The notes under the pieces: generated by a model
Databases searched by the model: none
The model's input: the letters and a program-made list of their open reading frames with translations, nothing else
What the model was told of the DNA's origin: nothing
Assembly (NCBI GenBank): GCA_014653975.1
Contig: JACWDR010000003.1
Coordinates: forward strand, 1-64,000
Reading direction: 5' to 3'
From: Pelagibacterales bacterium SAG-MED20
Lineage (GTDB): Bacteria > Pseudomonadota > Alphaproteobacteria > Pelagibacterales > Pelagibacteraceae
Length of the DNA stretch: 64,000 nt
Position numbers and translations under genes: made by a program
Shown here: positions 1 through 9,768 of the stretch, one piece after another
Layout: the number at the start of each line of letters is the position of its first letter
Position numbering within the stretch: position 1 is the first letter of the stretch

Positions 1-990
1 ATTCACCAATTGAGCAATTATAGATAACGCTATTTCTGAAGCGGATTTGCCGCCCAATCTTATCCCTATTGGCCCATGAATTGATTTAATTTGCAGTGGA
101 GTAAAACCTGCTTTTTTTAATCTATTACACCTTTTTTTATGAGTTTCTTTACTACCTAAGGCTCCAATATAAAAAAATTTATTTTTTAAGGCATATTTTA
201 TGGCTATATCATCAATTTTTGGGTCATGTGTAAGTCCAACTAAAGCACAATTAGAATTTGTTTGTATTTTTTTAAATGCTTGATTGGGCCATTCTTTGAT
301 TATTCTTGCATTAGGGAACCTTTTTTTAGTTGCAAAATAACTTCTTGGATCAATTATATAAATTTCAAAATCTAATTTATTTGCAAAATCAATTAAGTAT
401 TGAGCTATATGAACAGCACCTACAATAATAATTTTTAAAGGGTTATTGTAATATTCTACAAATATGTTTGTATTTTTTATAATTCCATTATTTTTGGATT
501 TAAATAAAGAATTTATCTTATTTGTAAATTTTTCAAAACTTTTTTTTAGGGCTTTATTCTCTTCAAAAATTTCATTCTCTCCTGTTGATAGATTTGTTAA
601 TAAAGCAAATTCTAATTTATTTTTTTTATTTTGAATTATCTTCTTCAAAATGTTTTTTTTTAAATTAATTTTTTCTAAATAAATGGTTATTTCACCACCA
701 CAAGAAAGCCCCACATTCCACGCTTTTTCATTCGAAACTTTAAAATTTATTACCTTAAATGATTGATTTTTTTTTATAATTTCTAGGGACTCTTCAATAA
801 TAAATGACTCTATACAGCCACCAGAAACCGATCCTATAAAATCTCTGTTTTCATTTACTATCATTTTACTACCAATAGGTTGAGGAGATGATCCCCAGGT
901 TTTAACAACGGTAATCACTACTACTTCTTGGTTATCCTTTATCCACTGATAAGCTTTTTCTAAAATTGTTTTGGAAGAAGAGTTTTTCAT
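1..990 (-). CDS. xdhC: XdhC/CoxI family protein (xanthine dehydrogenase accessory), 3' end runs off the window
   Basis: Reverse-strand reading from ATG at 990: MKNSSSKTILEKAYQWIKDNQEVVVITVVKTWGSSPQPIGSKMIVNENRDFIGSVSGGCIESF..., typical XdhC N-terminus; next to xdhAB. Not in the ORF track because it is truncated. Confidence 0.85.
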   Translation of the reverse strand, partial: MKNSSSKTILEKAYQWIKDNQEVVVITVVKTWGSSPQPIGSKMIVNENRDFIGSVSGGCIESFIIEESLEIIKKNQSFKVINFKVSNEKAWNVGLSCGGEITIYLEKINLKKNILKKIIQNKKNKLEFALLTNLSTGENEIFEENKALKKSFEKFTNKINSLFKSKNNGIIKNTNIFVEYYNNPLKIIIVGAVHIAQYLIDFANKLDFEIYIIDPRSYFATKKRFPNARIIKEWPNQAFKKIQTNSNCALVGLTHDPKIDDIAIKYALKNKFFYIGALGSKETHKKRCNRLKKAGFTPLQIKSIHGPIGIRLGGKSASEIALSIIAQLVN

Positions 991-1036
991 TTACTAATAT
1001 ATTTTAATCAACTTATGATATATTCTACATTATGTA

Positions 1037-1357
1037 ATGAAAAAAAAGATAATTTTAATAATTTATTATATTTTTATATTTAATATTTTTTTATCTAAAA
1101 ATATAAATGCAGATGATTTATTTAATAAAGGAAAGCAAATTTTTTTAGAGGACGGCAATTGTGCTGCTTGCCACACTCTTAAAGATGCAAATTCTAATGG
1201 AAATATCGGTCCAAATTTAAATGAGATAAGACCAGATATTTCAAGAGTACTTTTGGCAGTTACAAACGGAATAGGTGTTATGCCAGCTTATCAAGGTCAA
1301 TTATCAGATGAAGAGATTAACGCAGTAGCAACTTATGTTTTTAAAAGCACTAATTAA
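1037..1357 (+). CDS. small secreted c-type cytochrome
   Basis: Signal peptide, CAACH heme motif, distal Met (GVMPAYQGQLS). Confidence 0.9.
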   Translation: MKKKIILIIYYIFIFNIFLSKNINADDLFNKGKQIFLEDGNCAACHTLKDANSNGNIGPNLNEIRPDISRVLLAVTNGIGVMPAYQGQLSDEEINAVATYVFKSTN

Positions 1358-1853
1358 TTATTTCATTAAGCCGAAAAGAAGCAATTTTTTTTACTTGTCC
1401 TTTAGCCTCATTAAACTCTGTACCAATTTCATTTTTAATTCTTTTTTTAAAACTATTTAAGATTTCATTTTTATTTTTTCCTTTAACAGCAATAATAAAA
1501 GGAAAACCAAACTTTTTTCTATATTCAATATTTAAATTTTTAAATTCGTTTAATTCTTCATCGTTACATTGATTTAAATTTACACTATTTTGTTCTTTTT
1601 GAGAATCTTCAGTTAGTTTTTTTTCTACAGCTAATTCAGGATGTTCATTGAAAATTTTTAAGCACTCTTCCTTAGAGCTATTTTCATAAACTTGTATCAA
1701 TATAAAATGAAGTTCTTCAAAACTTTTATAAGGCTTTGAATTAAAAGCCTTATCAGCTATCCAATATGTTTTTTCAAAAACGTTTCCAAAAATGTCAATA
1801 AAATCATTCTTTGTAAGCTCATTTATTTGGTTTATTGAATTTATTGTTTTCAT
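1350..1853 (-). CDS. uraD: OHCU decarboxylase
   Basis: Family-like N-terminus (FGNVFEKTYWIADKAF) and conserved KFGFPFIIAVKG; located in purine cluster. Confidence 0.85.
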   Translation of the reverse strand: MKTINSINQINELTKNDFIDIFGNVFEKTYWIADKAFNSKPYKSFEELHFILIQVYENSSKEECLKIFNEHPELAVEKKLTEDSQKEQNSVNLNQCNDEELNEFKNLNIEYRKKFGFPFIIAVKGKNKNEILNSFKKRIKNEIGTEFNEAKGQVKKIASFRLNEIIN

Positions 1854-1890
1854 ATTAAATTATTTCATTATTGTATATTATAATAACTTT

Positions 1891-2244
1891 ATGACAAAAT
1901 TAACAACTCATGTCTTAGATGTTTATTCTGGAAAACCAGGCAAGGGGATCAAGGTAGATCTCTATCAGTACAAAAATAATAAGCAAAAAGATAAAATTAA
2001 CAGCATCACACTTAATGATGATGGAAGATCTGATCATGCTTTATTAGAAGGAATAGATTTTAAAGAGGGCAAATATGAACTTGTTTTTTTTGTTGGAGAT
2101 TATTTTAAGGGGATTGCTAGCGTTTCAAAGATACCTTTTTTAGATGATGTTATTATAAAGTTTGGAATATCAAATAGTCAGGAGCATTACCATGTTCCAT
2201 TATTAGTCTCACCATGGAGTTATTCTACCTACAGAGGTAGTTAG
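1891..2244 (+). CDS. uraH: 5-hydroxyisourate hydrolase (transthyretin-like)
   Basis: MTKLTTHVLDVYSGKPGKGI... and C-terminal YHVPLLVSPWSYSTYRGS; start moved from 1792 to ATG 1891. Confidence 0.92.
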   Translation: MTKLTTHVLDVYSGKPGKGIKVDLYQYKNNKQKDKINSITLNDDGRSDHALLEGIDFKEGKYELVFFVGDYFKGIASVSKIPFLDDVIIKFGISNSQEHYHVPLLVSPWSYSTYRGS

Positions 2245-3681
2245 ATGCTCTCTAATAGCATAAAATTTGTCTTTGAGGACAAAATAAAAGAAATAAAAAA
2301 TCCTGATCCAAATGAAACTATTCTAAATCTCATTCGACTGAGATTAAAGAAGACAGGTACCAAAGAAGGTTGTGCTGAAGGTGGTTGTGGAGCTTGCACT
2401 GTTGTAGTAGGGGAATTAAAAAAAGATAAAATAATCTATAATGCTATTAATTCATGTATTGCATTCACAACAAGTTTAGAGGGTAAACAGTTGTTAATAG
2501 TTGAAGACTTGATTAAAAAAGACGGCTCTTTGCATCCAGTACAAAGTGCGATGGTTAATTTTCATGGCTCTCAGTGTGGTTTTTGCACACCCGGATTCAT
2601 AATGTCTTTATTTGCAATGTATAAAAATAAAACTTCATATGACAAAAAAACTATAGAGGAGTCAATCTCAGGAAATTTATGCCGTTGCACAGGTTATAGG
2701 CCAATAATTGATGCTGCCAAAAGTTTAGATAAAAACAAAGCAGATCAATTTAAAAAAAATGAAAAAAAAACTATTAGTCTTCTAAAAAAGATACGGCCAA
2801 AAAATATCTGTATAAATAATGAATCTAAAAAATATTTTGCGCCCAGAACTATTGATGAACTAAAAAAGATTATTAAAAAAAATGAAAACGCTGAATTTAT
2901 AAGTGGAGGCACTGATATGTCTTTAATTGTTACTAAACAAAAAAAAGATATTAAAAATATGATTTATTTAAATTCAATTGATGAACTCAATTATATAAAA
3001 GAAAATGATAAATATATCGAAGTAGGTGGAACAACACCCTTAATAAAATTTGAGTTTATCATAAAAAAATATTATCCAGATTTTAATAGAATACTTAAAA
3101 GATATGGCTCTGTCCAAATCAGAAATGTTGCTACATTAGCTGGTAATATTGCAACTGCATCACCAATAGGAGATTCTTTACCACTTTTATTATCGTTAGA
3201 TGCAAGCATTACCATAGAGGATTTTAAAAAAAAAACGGTAATACCACTAAAAGAGTTTTTTATTGGTTATCGAAAAACAATGTTAAAAAAAGGACAATTT
3301 ATAAGATCAATTAGAATTCCAGTTTTCAAGAAGAATATCTTTAAGGCTTATAAAATCTCAAAAAGAATTGATGATGATATTTCCTCTGTTTGTGCTTCTT
3401 TTAATTTAACAATTGTGAATAAAAAGATTAAAAATATTAAAATTGCATATGGAGGGATGGCTGCTACACCCAAAAGAGCATTTTATTGTGAAAAAATGCT
3501 TTTAAATTCTAATTTTTCAGAAGACATAATTGTAAAAGCTCAAAAAAGTTTAGAAAAAGATTTTCAACCAATTGATGATATGAGAGCAAGCAAAAATTAT
3601 CGTATAGAAATAGCTAAAAATTTACTAACGAAATGTTTTGCAGAAATTAAAAATAATAAATTAATTAGACTTAGTTATTAA
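2245..3681 (+). CDS. xdhA: xanthine dehydrogenase small subunit (2Fe-2S + FAD domains)
   Basis: GCAEGGCGACTVVVGE, CGFCTPGFIMSL, GNLCRCTGYRPI motifs; FAD-binding domain follows. Confidence 0.93.
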   Translation: MLSNSIKFVFEDKIKEIKNPDPNETILNLIRLRLKKTGTKEGCAEGGCGACTVVVGELKKDKIIYNAINSCIAFTTSLEGKQLLIVEDLIKKDGSLHPVQSAMVNFHGSQCGFCTPGFIMSLFAMYKNKTSYDKKTIEESISGNLCRCTGYRPIIDAAKSLDKNKADQFKKNEKKTISLLKKIRPKNICINNESKKYFAPRTIDELKKIIKKNENAEFISGGTDMSLIVTKQKKDIKNMIYLNSIDELNYIKENDKYIEVGGTTPLIKFEFIIKKYYPDFNRILKRYGSVQIRNVATLAGNIATASPIGDSLPLLLSLDASITIEDFKKKTVIPLKEFFIGYRKTMLKKGQFIRSIRIPVFKKNIFKAYKISKRIDDDISSVCASFNLTIVNKKIKNIKIAYGGMAATPKRAFYCEKMLLNSNFSEDIIVKAQKSLEKDFQPIDDMRASKNYRIEIAKNLLTKCFAEIKNNKLIRLSY

Positions 3682-5994
3682 ATGAAAAAAATTTTATATA
3701 TTAACGAAAAAAGAATTCATGATAGTGCAAGAAAACATGTAAGTGGACTTGCAGATTATACAGATGATATAAATGAACCTAACGGAACTCTACATGGAGC
3801 AGTTGGGTGGAGTAAACAGGCTCATGCTTTAATAAAAAAGATTGATTTAAGTGAAGTATGGAAAAGTGAAGGTGTAATTACTGTGATTACAAATAATGAT
3901 ATTCCAGGGAGAAATGATGTTGGTCCAGTTTTTGATGGTGACCCAATATTTCCAACCAAAAAAGTTGAATTTTATGGACAACCCTTATTTGCTGTTGCTG
4001 CAACATCGACAGATTTAGCACGAAAGGCAACTTTAAAAGCTAAAATTAGTTATAAAACTTTGAAACCGATAGTTACAATAAAAGAAGCTTTAAAAAAAAA
4101 AAATTTTGTTCTTAAAGGAAAAAAAATACAAAGAGGTAACCCGACAAATGCCATCCTTAAATCTAAAAATTGCTTAAAAGGTAATTTTACAACAGGCAGT
4201 CAGGAACATTTCTATTTAGAAGGACAAGTTGCATTTGTAATTCCTAAAGAAGATAAAGATTTATTAGTATATAGTTCCACTCAACACCCCTCAGAAACTC
4301 AACAGATTATTTCAAAAATGCTCAATCAAAAAAGTAATAGTGTAACTGTTTTAGTTAGAAGAATAGGAGGAGGTTTTGGAGGCAAAGAAACTAACTTTTT
4401 AACTTCCAGTATTTGTGCATTACTCGCTAGCAAAACAAACAAACCTGTAAAACTTAGATTAGATAGGGACGATGATATTATAATGACTGGAAAACGTCAT
4501 GATTTTTATTCAGATTATGAAGTTGGTTTTAATGATATTGGTGTCATAAAAGGTTTAAAAATTAAGCTAGCATCAAGGTGTGGAATGTCAGCAGATTTAT
4601 CTGGAGCTATAAATGAAAGAGCTTTATTACATATAGATAACGCATACTACCTTTCTAACGTGCAAGTACAAAACTATCTTTGTAAAACTAATACTGTTTC
4701 TTCAACAGCATTTAGAGGCTTTGGTGGGAATCAAGGTATGATGGCGATTGAAAATATAATAGATAATATTGCAAGACACTTAAAAAAAGATCCTGCAGAA
4801 GTTAGGAAAAATAATTTTTATAAAAAAAATTATAAAAACATCACACATTATGGAATGAAAATTGAAGACAATGTAATCCAAGAAATTTTTAATAAGTTAA
4901 TAAAAAAATCAAATTACAAAAAAAGATATTCGAAAATAAAAAAATTTAATTTAAATAGTAGATATTTAAAAAAAGGAATAGCCATTACTCCTGTTAAATT
5001 TGGAATTTCATTTACCACAATCCATCTAAATCAAGCAGGTGCCCTAGTTCATATTTATACAGATGGAAGTGTTTATTTAAACCATGGTGGAATTGAAATG
5101 GGCCAAGGAACTAATACAAAAATAGCTCAATTAGTGTCCAATGCATTTGGAATATCATATGAAAAAATTAAAATTTCTTCAACAAATACCTCTAAAGTCC
5201 CGAATACTTCTGCAAGTGCTGCATCTTCCACAACAGATTTAAATGGTGCAGCAGCACTTAATGCTGTTTCAAAAATTAAAGAAAATTTAGAAAAATTTAT
5301 TAAGAAAAAGTATAATATTAAGAATATTAAAAATATAGTTTATGAAAACGGATTAATCAAATTTAATAATAAATCATTTAAATTTGACTCTATAATTCAA
5401 GAAGCCTACTTAAATAGAATTTCATTATCTTCTACTGGTTTTTATTCAACACCAAAAATTCACTTTAATAAAAAAACATTTTCTGGGAGGCCTTTTTTGT
5501 ATTTTTGTTATGGTGCTTCGGTTACAGAAGTTACAATAGATACCCTTACTGGAGAAAATATAATAGAAAGAGTTGATATTTTGCAGGATACAGGAAAAGC
5601 GATTAATCCAGTATTAGAATTGGGCCAAATCGAGGGAGGCTTTGTACAAGGACAAGGTTGGTTAACAATGGAAGAGGTAAATTGGAAGCCTAATGGACAA
5701 ATTATTACTATTTCACCTTCTACTTATAAAATACCTGCGTCAAGCGATATTCCTAAAATATTTAATGTGGAGATATTCAAACAAGGAAAAAATAAAGAAA
5801 ATGTTGTTAATAAATCTAAAACGACTGGAGAACCTCCTTTAATGTTGGCCATGAGTGTATTTTATGCAATTAAAGACGCAGTAGCATCAGTCGGAGAATA
5901 TAAAGCCATTCCAAAACTTGATGCCCCAGCCACACCTGAAAAAATTTTAATGAGTTTAAAAGAATTAAAAAGTAGGATTAGTCACAATGGTTAG
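3682..5994 (+). CDS. xdhB: xanthine dehydrogenase molybdopterin-binding subunit
   Basis: Molybdoprotein motifs RRIGGGFGGKE, AFRGFGGNQGM, GGIEMGQGTNTK, TTGEPPLMLAMSVFYAI. Confidence 0.94.
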   Translation: MKKILYINEKRIHDSARKHVSGLADYTDDINEPNGTLHGAVGWSKQAHALIKKIDLSEVWKSEGVITVITNNDIPGRNDVGPVFDGDPIFPTKKVEFYGQPLFAVAATSTDLARKATLKAKISYKTLKPIVTIKEALKKKNFVLKGKKIQRGNPTNAILKSKNCLKGNFTTGSQEHFYLEGQVAFVIPKEDKDLLVYSSTQHPSETQQIISKMLNQKSNSVTVLVRRIGGGFGGKETNFLTSSICALLASKTNKPVKLRLDRDDDIIMTGKRHDFYSDYEVGFNDIGVIKGLKIKLASRCGMSADLSGAINERALLHIDNAYYLSNVQVQNYLCKTNTVSSTAFRGFGGNQGMMAIENIIDNIARHLKKDPAEVRKNNFYKKNYKNITHYGMKIEDNVIQEIFNKLIKKSNYKKRYSKIKKFNLNSRYLKKGIAITPVKFGISFTTIHLNQAGALVHIYTDGSVYLNHGGIEMGQGTNTKIAQLVSNAFGISYEKIKISSTNTSKVPNTSASAASSTTDLNGAAALNAVSKIKENLEKFIKKKYNIKNIKNIVYENGLIKFNNKSFKFDSIIQEAYLNRISLSSTGFYSTPKIHFNKKTFSGRPFLYFCYGASVTEVTIDTLTGENIIERVDILQDTGKAINPVLELGQIEGGFVQGQGWLTMEEVNWKPNGQIITISPSTYKIPASSDIPKIFNVEIFKQGKNKENVVNKSKTTGEPPLMLAMSVFYAIKDAVASVGEYKAIPKLDAPATPEKILMSLKELKSRISHNG

Positions 5995-6003
5995 AAAATA
6001 AAC

Positions 6004-6474
6004 ATGAATACAAAAAATGATTTTATGCTGAGAGCCATAGAGCTTTCAATCAATAGTGCTAATAATGATGGTGGGCCATTTGGGTGTGTGATTACCAAGG
6101 ATAATGAAATCATTGCTGAAGGTTCGAACAAAGTAACTTTATCTAATGACCCCACAGCTCATGCTGAGGTAGTTGCAATTAGGGAGGCATGCAAAAAGCT
6201 AAATACATTTAATCTTAAAGGATACGATCTATATACAAGTTGTGAGCCATGCCCTATGTGTTTAGCTGCAATATATTGGTCTCATATAGATAATATATTT
6301 TATGCAAATACCAGAGATGATGCAAAAAATATTGATTTTGATGATTCTTTAATTTATTCAGAAATTTCAAAAAAAAATGAAGATAGACAAATTCCAATAA
6401 AACAAATGTTAAGAAATGATGCATTAAAAGCCTTCGAACTTTGGAGTAAAAAAATAGATAAGATTAAATATTAG
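6004..6474 (+). CDS. guanine deaminase-like cytidine/deoxycytidylate deaminase fold protein
   Basis: HAEV...PCPMC zinc motifs; purine cluster context. Confidence 0.8.
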   Translation: MNTKNDFMLRAIELSINSANNDGGPFGCVITKDNEIIAEGSNKVTLSNDPTAHAEVVAIREACKKLNTFNLKGYDLYTSCEPCPMCLAAIYWSHIDNIFYANTRDDAKNIDFDDSLIYSEISKKNEDRQIPIKQMLRNDALKAFELWSKKIDKIKY

Positions 6475-6476
6475 AT

Positions 6477-7391
6477 ATGGATTTTTTACCTTACATAATG
6501 AAATGGTTAGAGCTTGTTTTAAGATGGGGACATGTTTTATTTTCTATACTGTGGGTTGGTAATAGTTTTTTATTTAATTATTTAGACAATAAACTCAATA
6601 AAAGTGTTTCAAGCAGCACTATTGATGGAGAGGGTTATTTAATGCACTCTGGATATTTTTATAAATTAACAAGATTAAAAAAATCTCCTCCAGTAAACTA
6701 TCTTAAAAGTTTAGTAATTTTCAAATGGCAAAGTTATTTAACATTTGTCACTGGAATTTTACTTTTATTTGTCATTTATTATTATAATTCCGAAATTTTA
6801 ATGGTTAATAAAAAAGTTTTAGAAATACTACCAATCTATGCTATTTTAATTTCGATTTTCTCTTTATTTTTTTATTGGATGATCTATGATTTATTATGCA
6901 AGTCTTCAATAATTAAAAATAATACACTTTTTATACTTATTGCATTCTCTTTATTATTATTAACTTCTTTTGGTTTAACAAAAATATTTACTCCTAAATT
7001 TGCATTTTTAAGTGTCGGATTGATACTAGCAACTAATATGTTTGGAAATGTTTTTACTGTAATAATCCCAAATCAAATGAATATAATTAAAAGTAGTTTA
7101 AAAAATAAGAAAATTGATAGCAGTTTATCTATAGCAGCTAAACAGAGATCAATTCATAATAATTATTCTACTTTTCTAGTTCTATTCATTATGCTATCTG
7201 GCCACTATAGCTTCATAGTTTATCATAAATATAATTGGTTAATTTTATGTTCGATTGCAATAATATCTGTCATAGCTAGGCATTACTTTAATTTAAGGGG
7301 TAGAAAAGTAATTAACAATTCTATATTAATCACATCTATTTTAGCGTTTATATTTTTAGCGTTTTTAATTTTTGTTTTTAAACCACAATAA
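6477..7391 (+). CDS. puuD: PuuD-like urate hydroxylase membrane domain, without a fused cytochrome c domain
   Basis: Multi-TM; LRWGHVLFSILWVGNSFLFNYLDN, YLMHSGYFYKLTR, FKWQSYLTFVTGILLL resemble the urate-oxidase N-terminal membrane domain; no CxxCH in the 304 aa. Confidence 0.75.
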   Translation: MDFLPYIMKWLELVLRWGHVLFSILWVGNSFLFNYLDNKLNKSVSSSTIDGEGYLMHSGYFYKLTRLKKSPPVNYLKSLVIFKWQSYLTFVTGILLLFVIYYYNSEILMVNKKVLEILPIYAILISIFSLFFYWMIYDLLCKSSIIKNNTLFILIAFSLLLLTSFGLTKIFTPKFAFLSVGLILATNMFGNVFTVIIPNQMNIIKSSLKNKKIDSSLSIAAKQRSIHNNYSTFLVLFIMLSGHYSFIVYHKYNWLILCSIAIISVIARHYFNLRGRKVINNSILITSILAFIFLAFLIFVFKPQ

Positions 7392-7406
7392 GGACATCTG
7401 GTTACA

Positions 7407-7931
7407 ATGAGTGAAAAATTAATAGTTAGTTGGGATGATTATAATAATACTGTTGAGAAGCTAGCTGTTCAAATCCATGATAGCGGCTACAAACCAACTT
7501 TATTGGTTGGTATAATGAGAGGGGGAGCCCCAATGATAGACGTATTAAGCAGAGTTTTTAAATTAAAATGTGCCTATTTAGCTGTTGAATCTTACAGTGG
7601 CAAAGGTGTTGAAGATGAACAAGGAGAAATAGTTTTTTCTAGAGAAATGAGCTCGATAGCAAAAAATATGGGTGGTAATATTTTATTGTGTGATGATCTT
7701 TCGGACACTGGAATTACCTTAAATAAAAGTGTTGATTGGTTAAAAAAATATGAACCTATAAAAGATAAAATTGATAATATTAAAACAGCAACTTTATGGA
7801 AAAAGCAAAAATCAACTTTTAACCCAGATTACTGCGCTGTTAAACTAAAAGATAATCCTTGGATTGTACAACCTTTTGAAGTTTACGAAGAAATACGGAT
7901 TGAAGATATCAAGAAAAAACATCAAAAATAA
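7407..7931 (+). CDS. xanthine/guanine-type phosphoribosyltransferase
   Basis: PRTase fold with LLCDDLSDTGITL PRPP-binding loop. Confidence 0.8.
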   Translation: MSEKLIVSWDDYNNTVEKLAVQIHDSGYKPTLLVGIMRGGAPMIDVLSRVFKLKCAYLAVESYSGKGVEDEQGEIVFSREMSSIAKNMGGNILLCDDLSDTGITLNKSVDWLKKYEPIKDKIDNIKTATLWKKQKSTFNPDYCAVKLKDNPWIVQPFEVYEEIRIEDIKKKHQK

Positions 7932-7933
7932 AA

Positions 7934-7959
7934 AGGGCGATCCAAACAAAGACCGCCCT
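7934..7959. terminator. hairpin between convergent PRT and permease genes
   Basis: agggcg...cgccct inverted repeat between converging genes. Confidence 0.7.
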
Positions 7960-7979
7960 AAATAAAATCTTTTAATTTT

Positions 7980-9269
7980 CTATGCTACAGCAAAACTAAT
8001 TAAGCTTAATATTGCTATAACCCAGATAGCTGGGTTAGTACTACCAAATTTTCCAGTGAAAATTTTAATAGCTGCATAAGAAATAAATGCAAGCGCTATA
8101 CCATTTGAGATAGAGTAAGTAAAAGGCATTGCTATCATAGCAAGAACAGCAGGCCCTGCTTCGGCAGCATCTTCCCACTCTATATCTGTTATATTACGAA
8201 CAAATAAAGTTGCGATATAAATTAATGCAGCCGCATCTATTTCTTTTGGTAGTGACGTTGCAAGTGGACTAAAGAATAAACATAGCAAGAAACCAATACC
8301 CACAACAAGTGACGTCATACCTGTTCTTCCACCAGCTTTTACACCAGCAGCAGACTCAACATATGTTGTTACAGTAGAAGTTCCCATTACAGCACCAGCC
8401 ACAGTAGACACACTGTCTGATAACATTGCCTTATCTATATCTTTGATTTTTCCATCACTTCCAATTTTACCAGATACGTTAGCAACACTTGTTAAAGTTC
8501 CTGCAGTATCAAAAAAATCAATAAAGAAAAGTGTGAAAATTACAGTAACCATAGATGCACTAAGAGCTGCACCTAAGTCAAAAGTAAATAGATGTGTCAT
8601 TGGTGGTGGTGATGAAACAATGCCATTAAAGTTACCCCAACCGCCAAGCCATGCAATTACACTAAAGACAATTATACCAATTATAATGTTACCTTTAATT
8701 TTCATTTTCTCCATCACAATCATTGAAATGAAGGCAGCAGCACCTAATAAAGTTAAGGGGTTGCTTAAATCACCAAGCTGCACAAGTACAACTGGATTGT
8801 CTGATGTAAGTCCCATTAATTGAAATCCGATTATTGCTAAAAATAATCCGATACCAGCTCCAATGCCTAGTTTCAAACTTTTTGGAATAGAGTTAATTAG
8901 CCATGCTCTTAGAGGTGTAAGTGAAATTACTAAGAACACAACACCTGCAACTAATACTGCACCTAGTGCTTCTGCGGGTGTGTACTCCATCCCTAAACAC
9001 ACTCCATACGCAATAAAAGCATTTATTCCCATGCCAGGCGCCAAACCTACTGGCCATGTTTTTGCATAGAATGCGGCAATAAAACAGGCTAATGCTGCAG
9101 CTAAGGCAGTAGCTGTAAACACACCTCCAAAATCAAAACCACCATCTGCAAGTATTACTGGATTTAAAAACATTATATATGCCATTGTTAAAAAAGTGGA
9201 AACGCCGGCTATAACTTCTGTTTTGAAATCCGTCTTATGTTTTCGATAATCAAAGTATTTATCTAACAT
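7980..9269 (-). CDS. NCS2 family purine permease (AzgA-like)
   Basis: FLTMAYIMFLNPVIL, GTSTVTTYVESAAGVKAGGRTGMTSLVV typical of adenine/guanine/hypoxanthine permeases. Confidence 0.9.
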   Translation of the reverse strand: MLDKYFDYRKHKTDFKTEVIAGVSTFLTMAYIMFLNPVILADGGFDFGGVFTATALAAALACFIAAFYAKTWPVGLAPGMGINAFIAYGVCLGMEYTPAEALGAVLVAGVVFLVISLTPLRAWLINSIPKSLKLGIGAGIGLFLAIIGFQLMGLTSDNPVVLVQLGDLSNPLTLLGAAAFISMIVMEKMKIKGNIIIGIIVFSVIAWLGGWGNFNGIVSSPPPMTHLFTFDLGAALSASMVTVIFTLFFIDFFDTAGTLTSVANVSGKIGSDGKIKDIDKAMLSDSVSTVAGAVMGTSTVTTYVESAAGVKAGGRTGMTSLVVGIGFLLCLFFSPLATSLPKEIDAAALIYIATLFVRNITDIEWEDAAEAGPAVLAMIAMPFTYSISNGIALAFISYAAIKIFTGKFGSTNPAIWVIAILSLISFAVA

Positions 9270-9426
9270 TTGATCTCCTTTAAGTTAATTTAATATGAAC
9301 TTATTTGATTCGCAGGGTAAAATCTCTTTGATATTAGATAAATAGACTACCTTAAGTTTAATTTGTACGATTAATACAACCTAAAAGTTAATGTTAGCAA
9401 TTTGAATAAGATGATACGTTTAAAAT

Positions 9427-9729
9427 GTGAAAAAAACATTATTTATTAAATTAATTTTTTTGCTAATCTTTCTAACAAGTTGCCAAACTATTAAACAAAA
9501 AACTGATGCAATTGTTGAAAAAGAAAATTTAAAATTAAGTAAATATATTGGCAAAACAGCAAGAAACTTGCAAATGGATTTAGGAAAACCTGATGAAGAT
9601 TTTAAGAATGAAAAAGGTAACTTAGAACTAATTTATAATTCAAAAAAATATGGAATACTTTGTGAAAGAAGATTTGAGGTAGACTCAAACTCTATAGTGA
9701 TTGGTTTTGTATCAAATGGATGCTTCTAA
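9427..9729 (+). CDS. small lipoprotein, GTG start
   Basis: Lipobox LIFLTSC after signal peptide. Confidence 0.7.
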   Translation: MKKTLFIKLIFLLIFLTSCQTIKQKTDAIVEKENLKLSKYIGKTARNLQMDLGKPDEDFKNEKGNLELIYNSKKYGILCERRFEVDSNSIVIGFVSNGCF

Positions 9730-9736
9730 TACCTGC

Positions 9737-9751
9737 GGGGAATAATTCCCC
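9737..9751. terminator. GC-rich palindrome between convergent genes, possible bidirectional terminator
   Basis: ggggaataattcccc in an AT-rich intergenic gap; no clear U-tract. Confidence 0.45.
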
Positions 9752-9768
9752 ACAAGCAAGGTTAATAA

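Noticed and set aside
8443-9069. Plus-strand ORFs inside the permease; likewise 23210-24517, 30792-31778, 20155-20760, 13116-13910, 59966-60211, 61526-61753
   Set aside because: Overlap confidently identified genes on the opposite strand with no recognisable domains
9270-9426. Purine riboswitch upstream of the purine permease
   Set aside because: Could not find the conserved purine aptamer core on the minus strand
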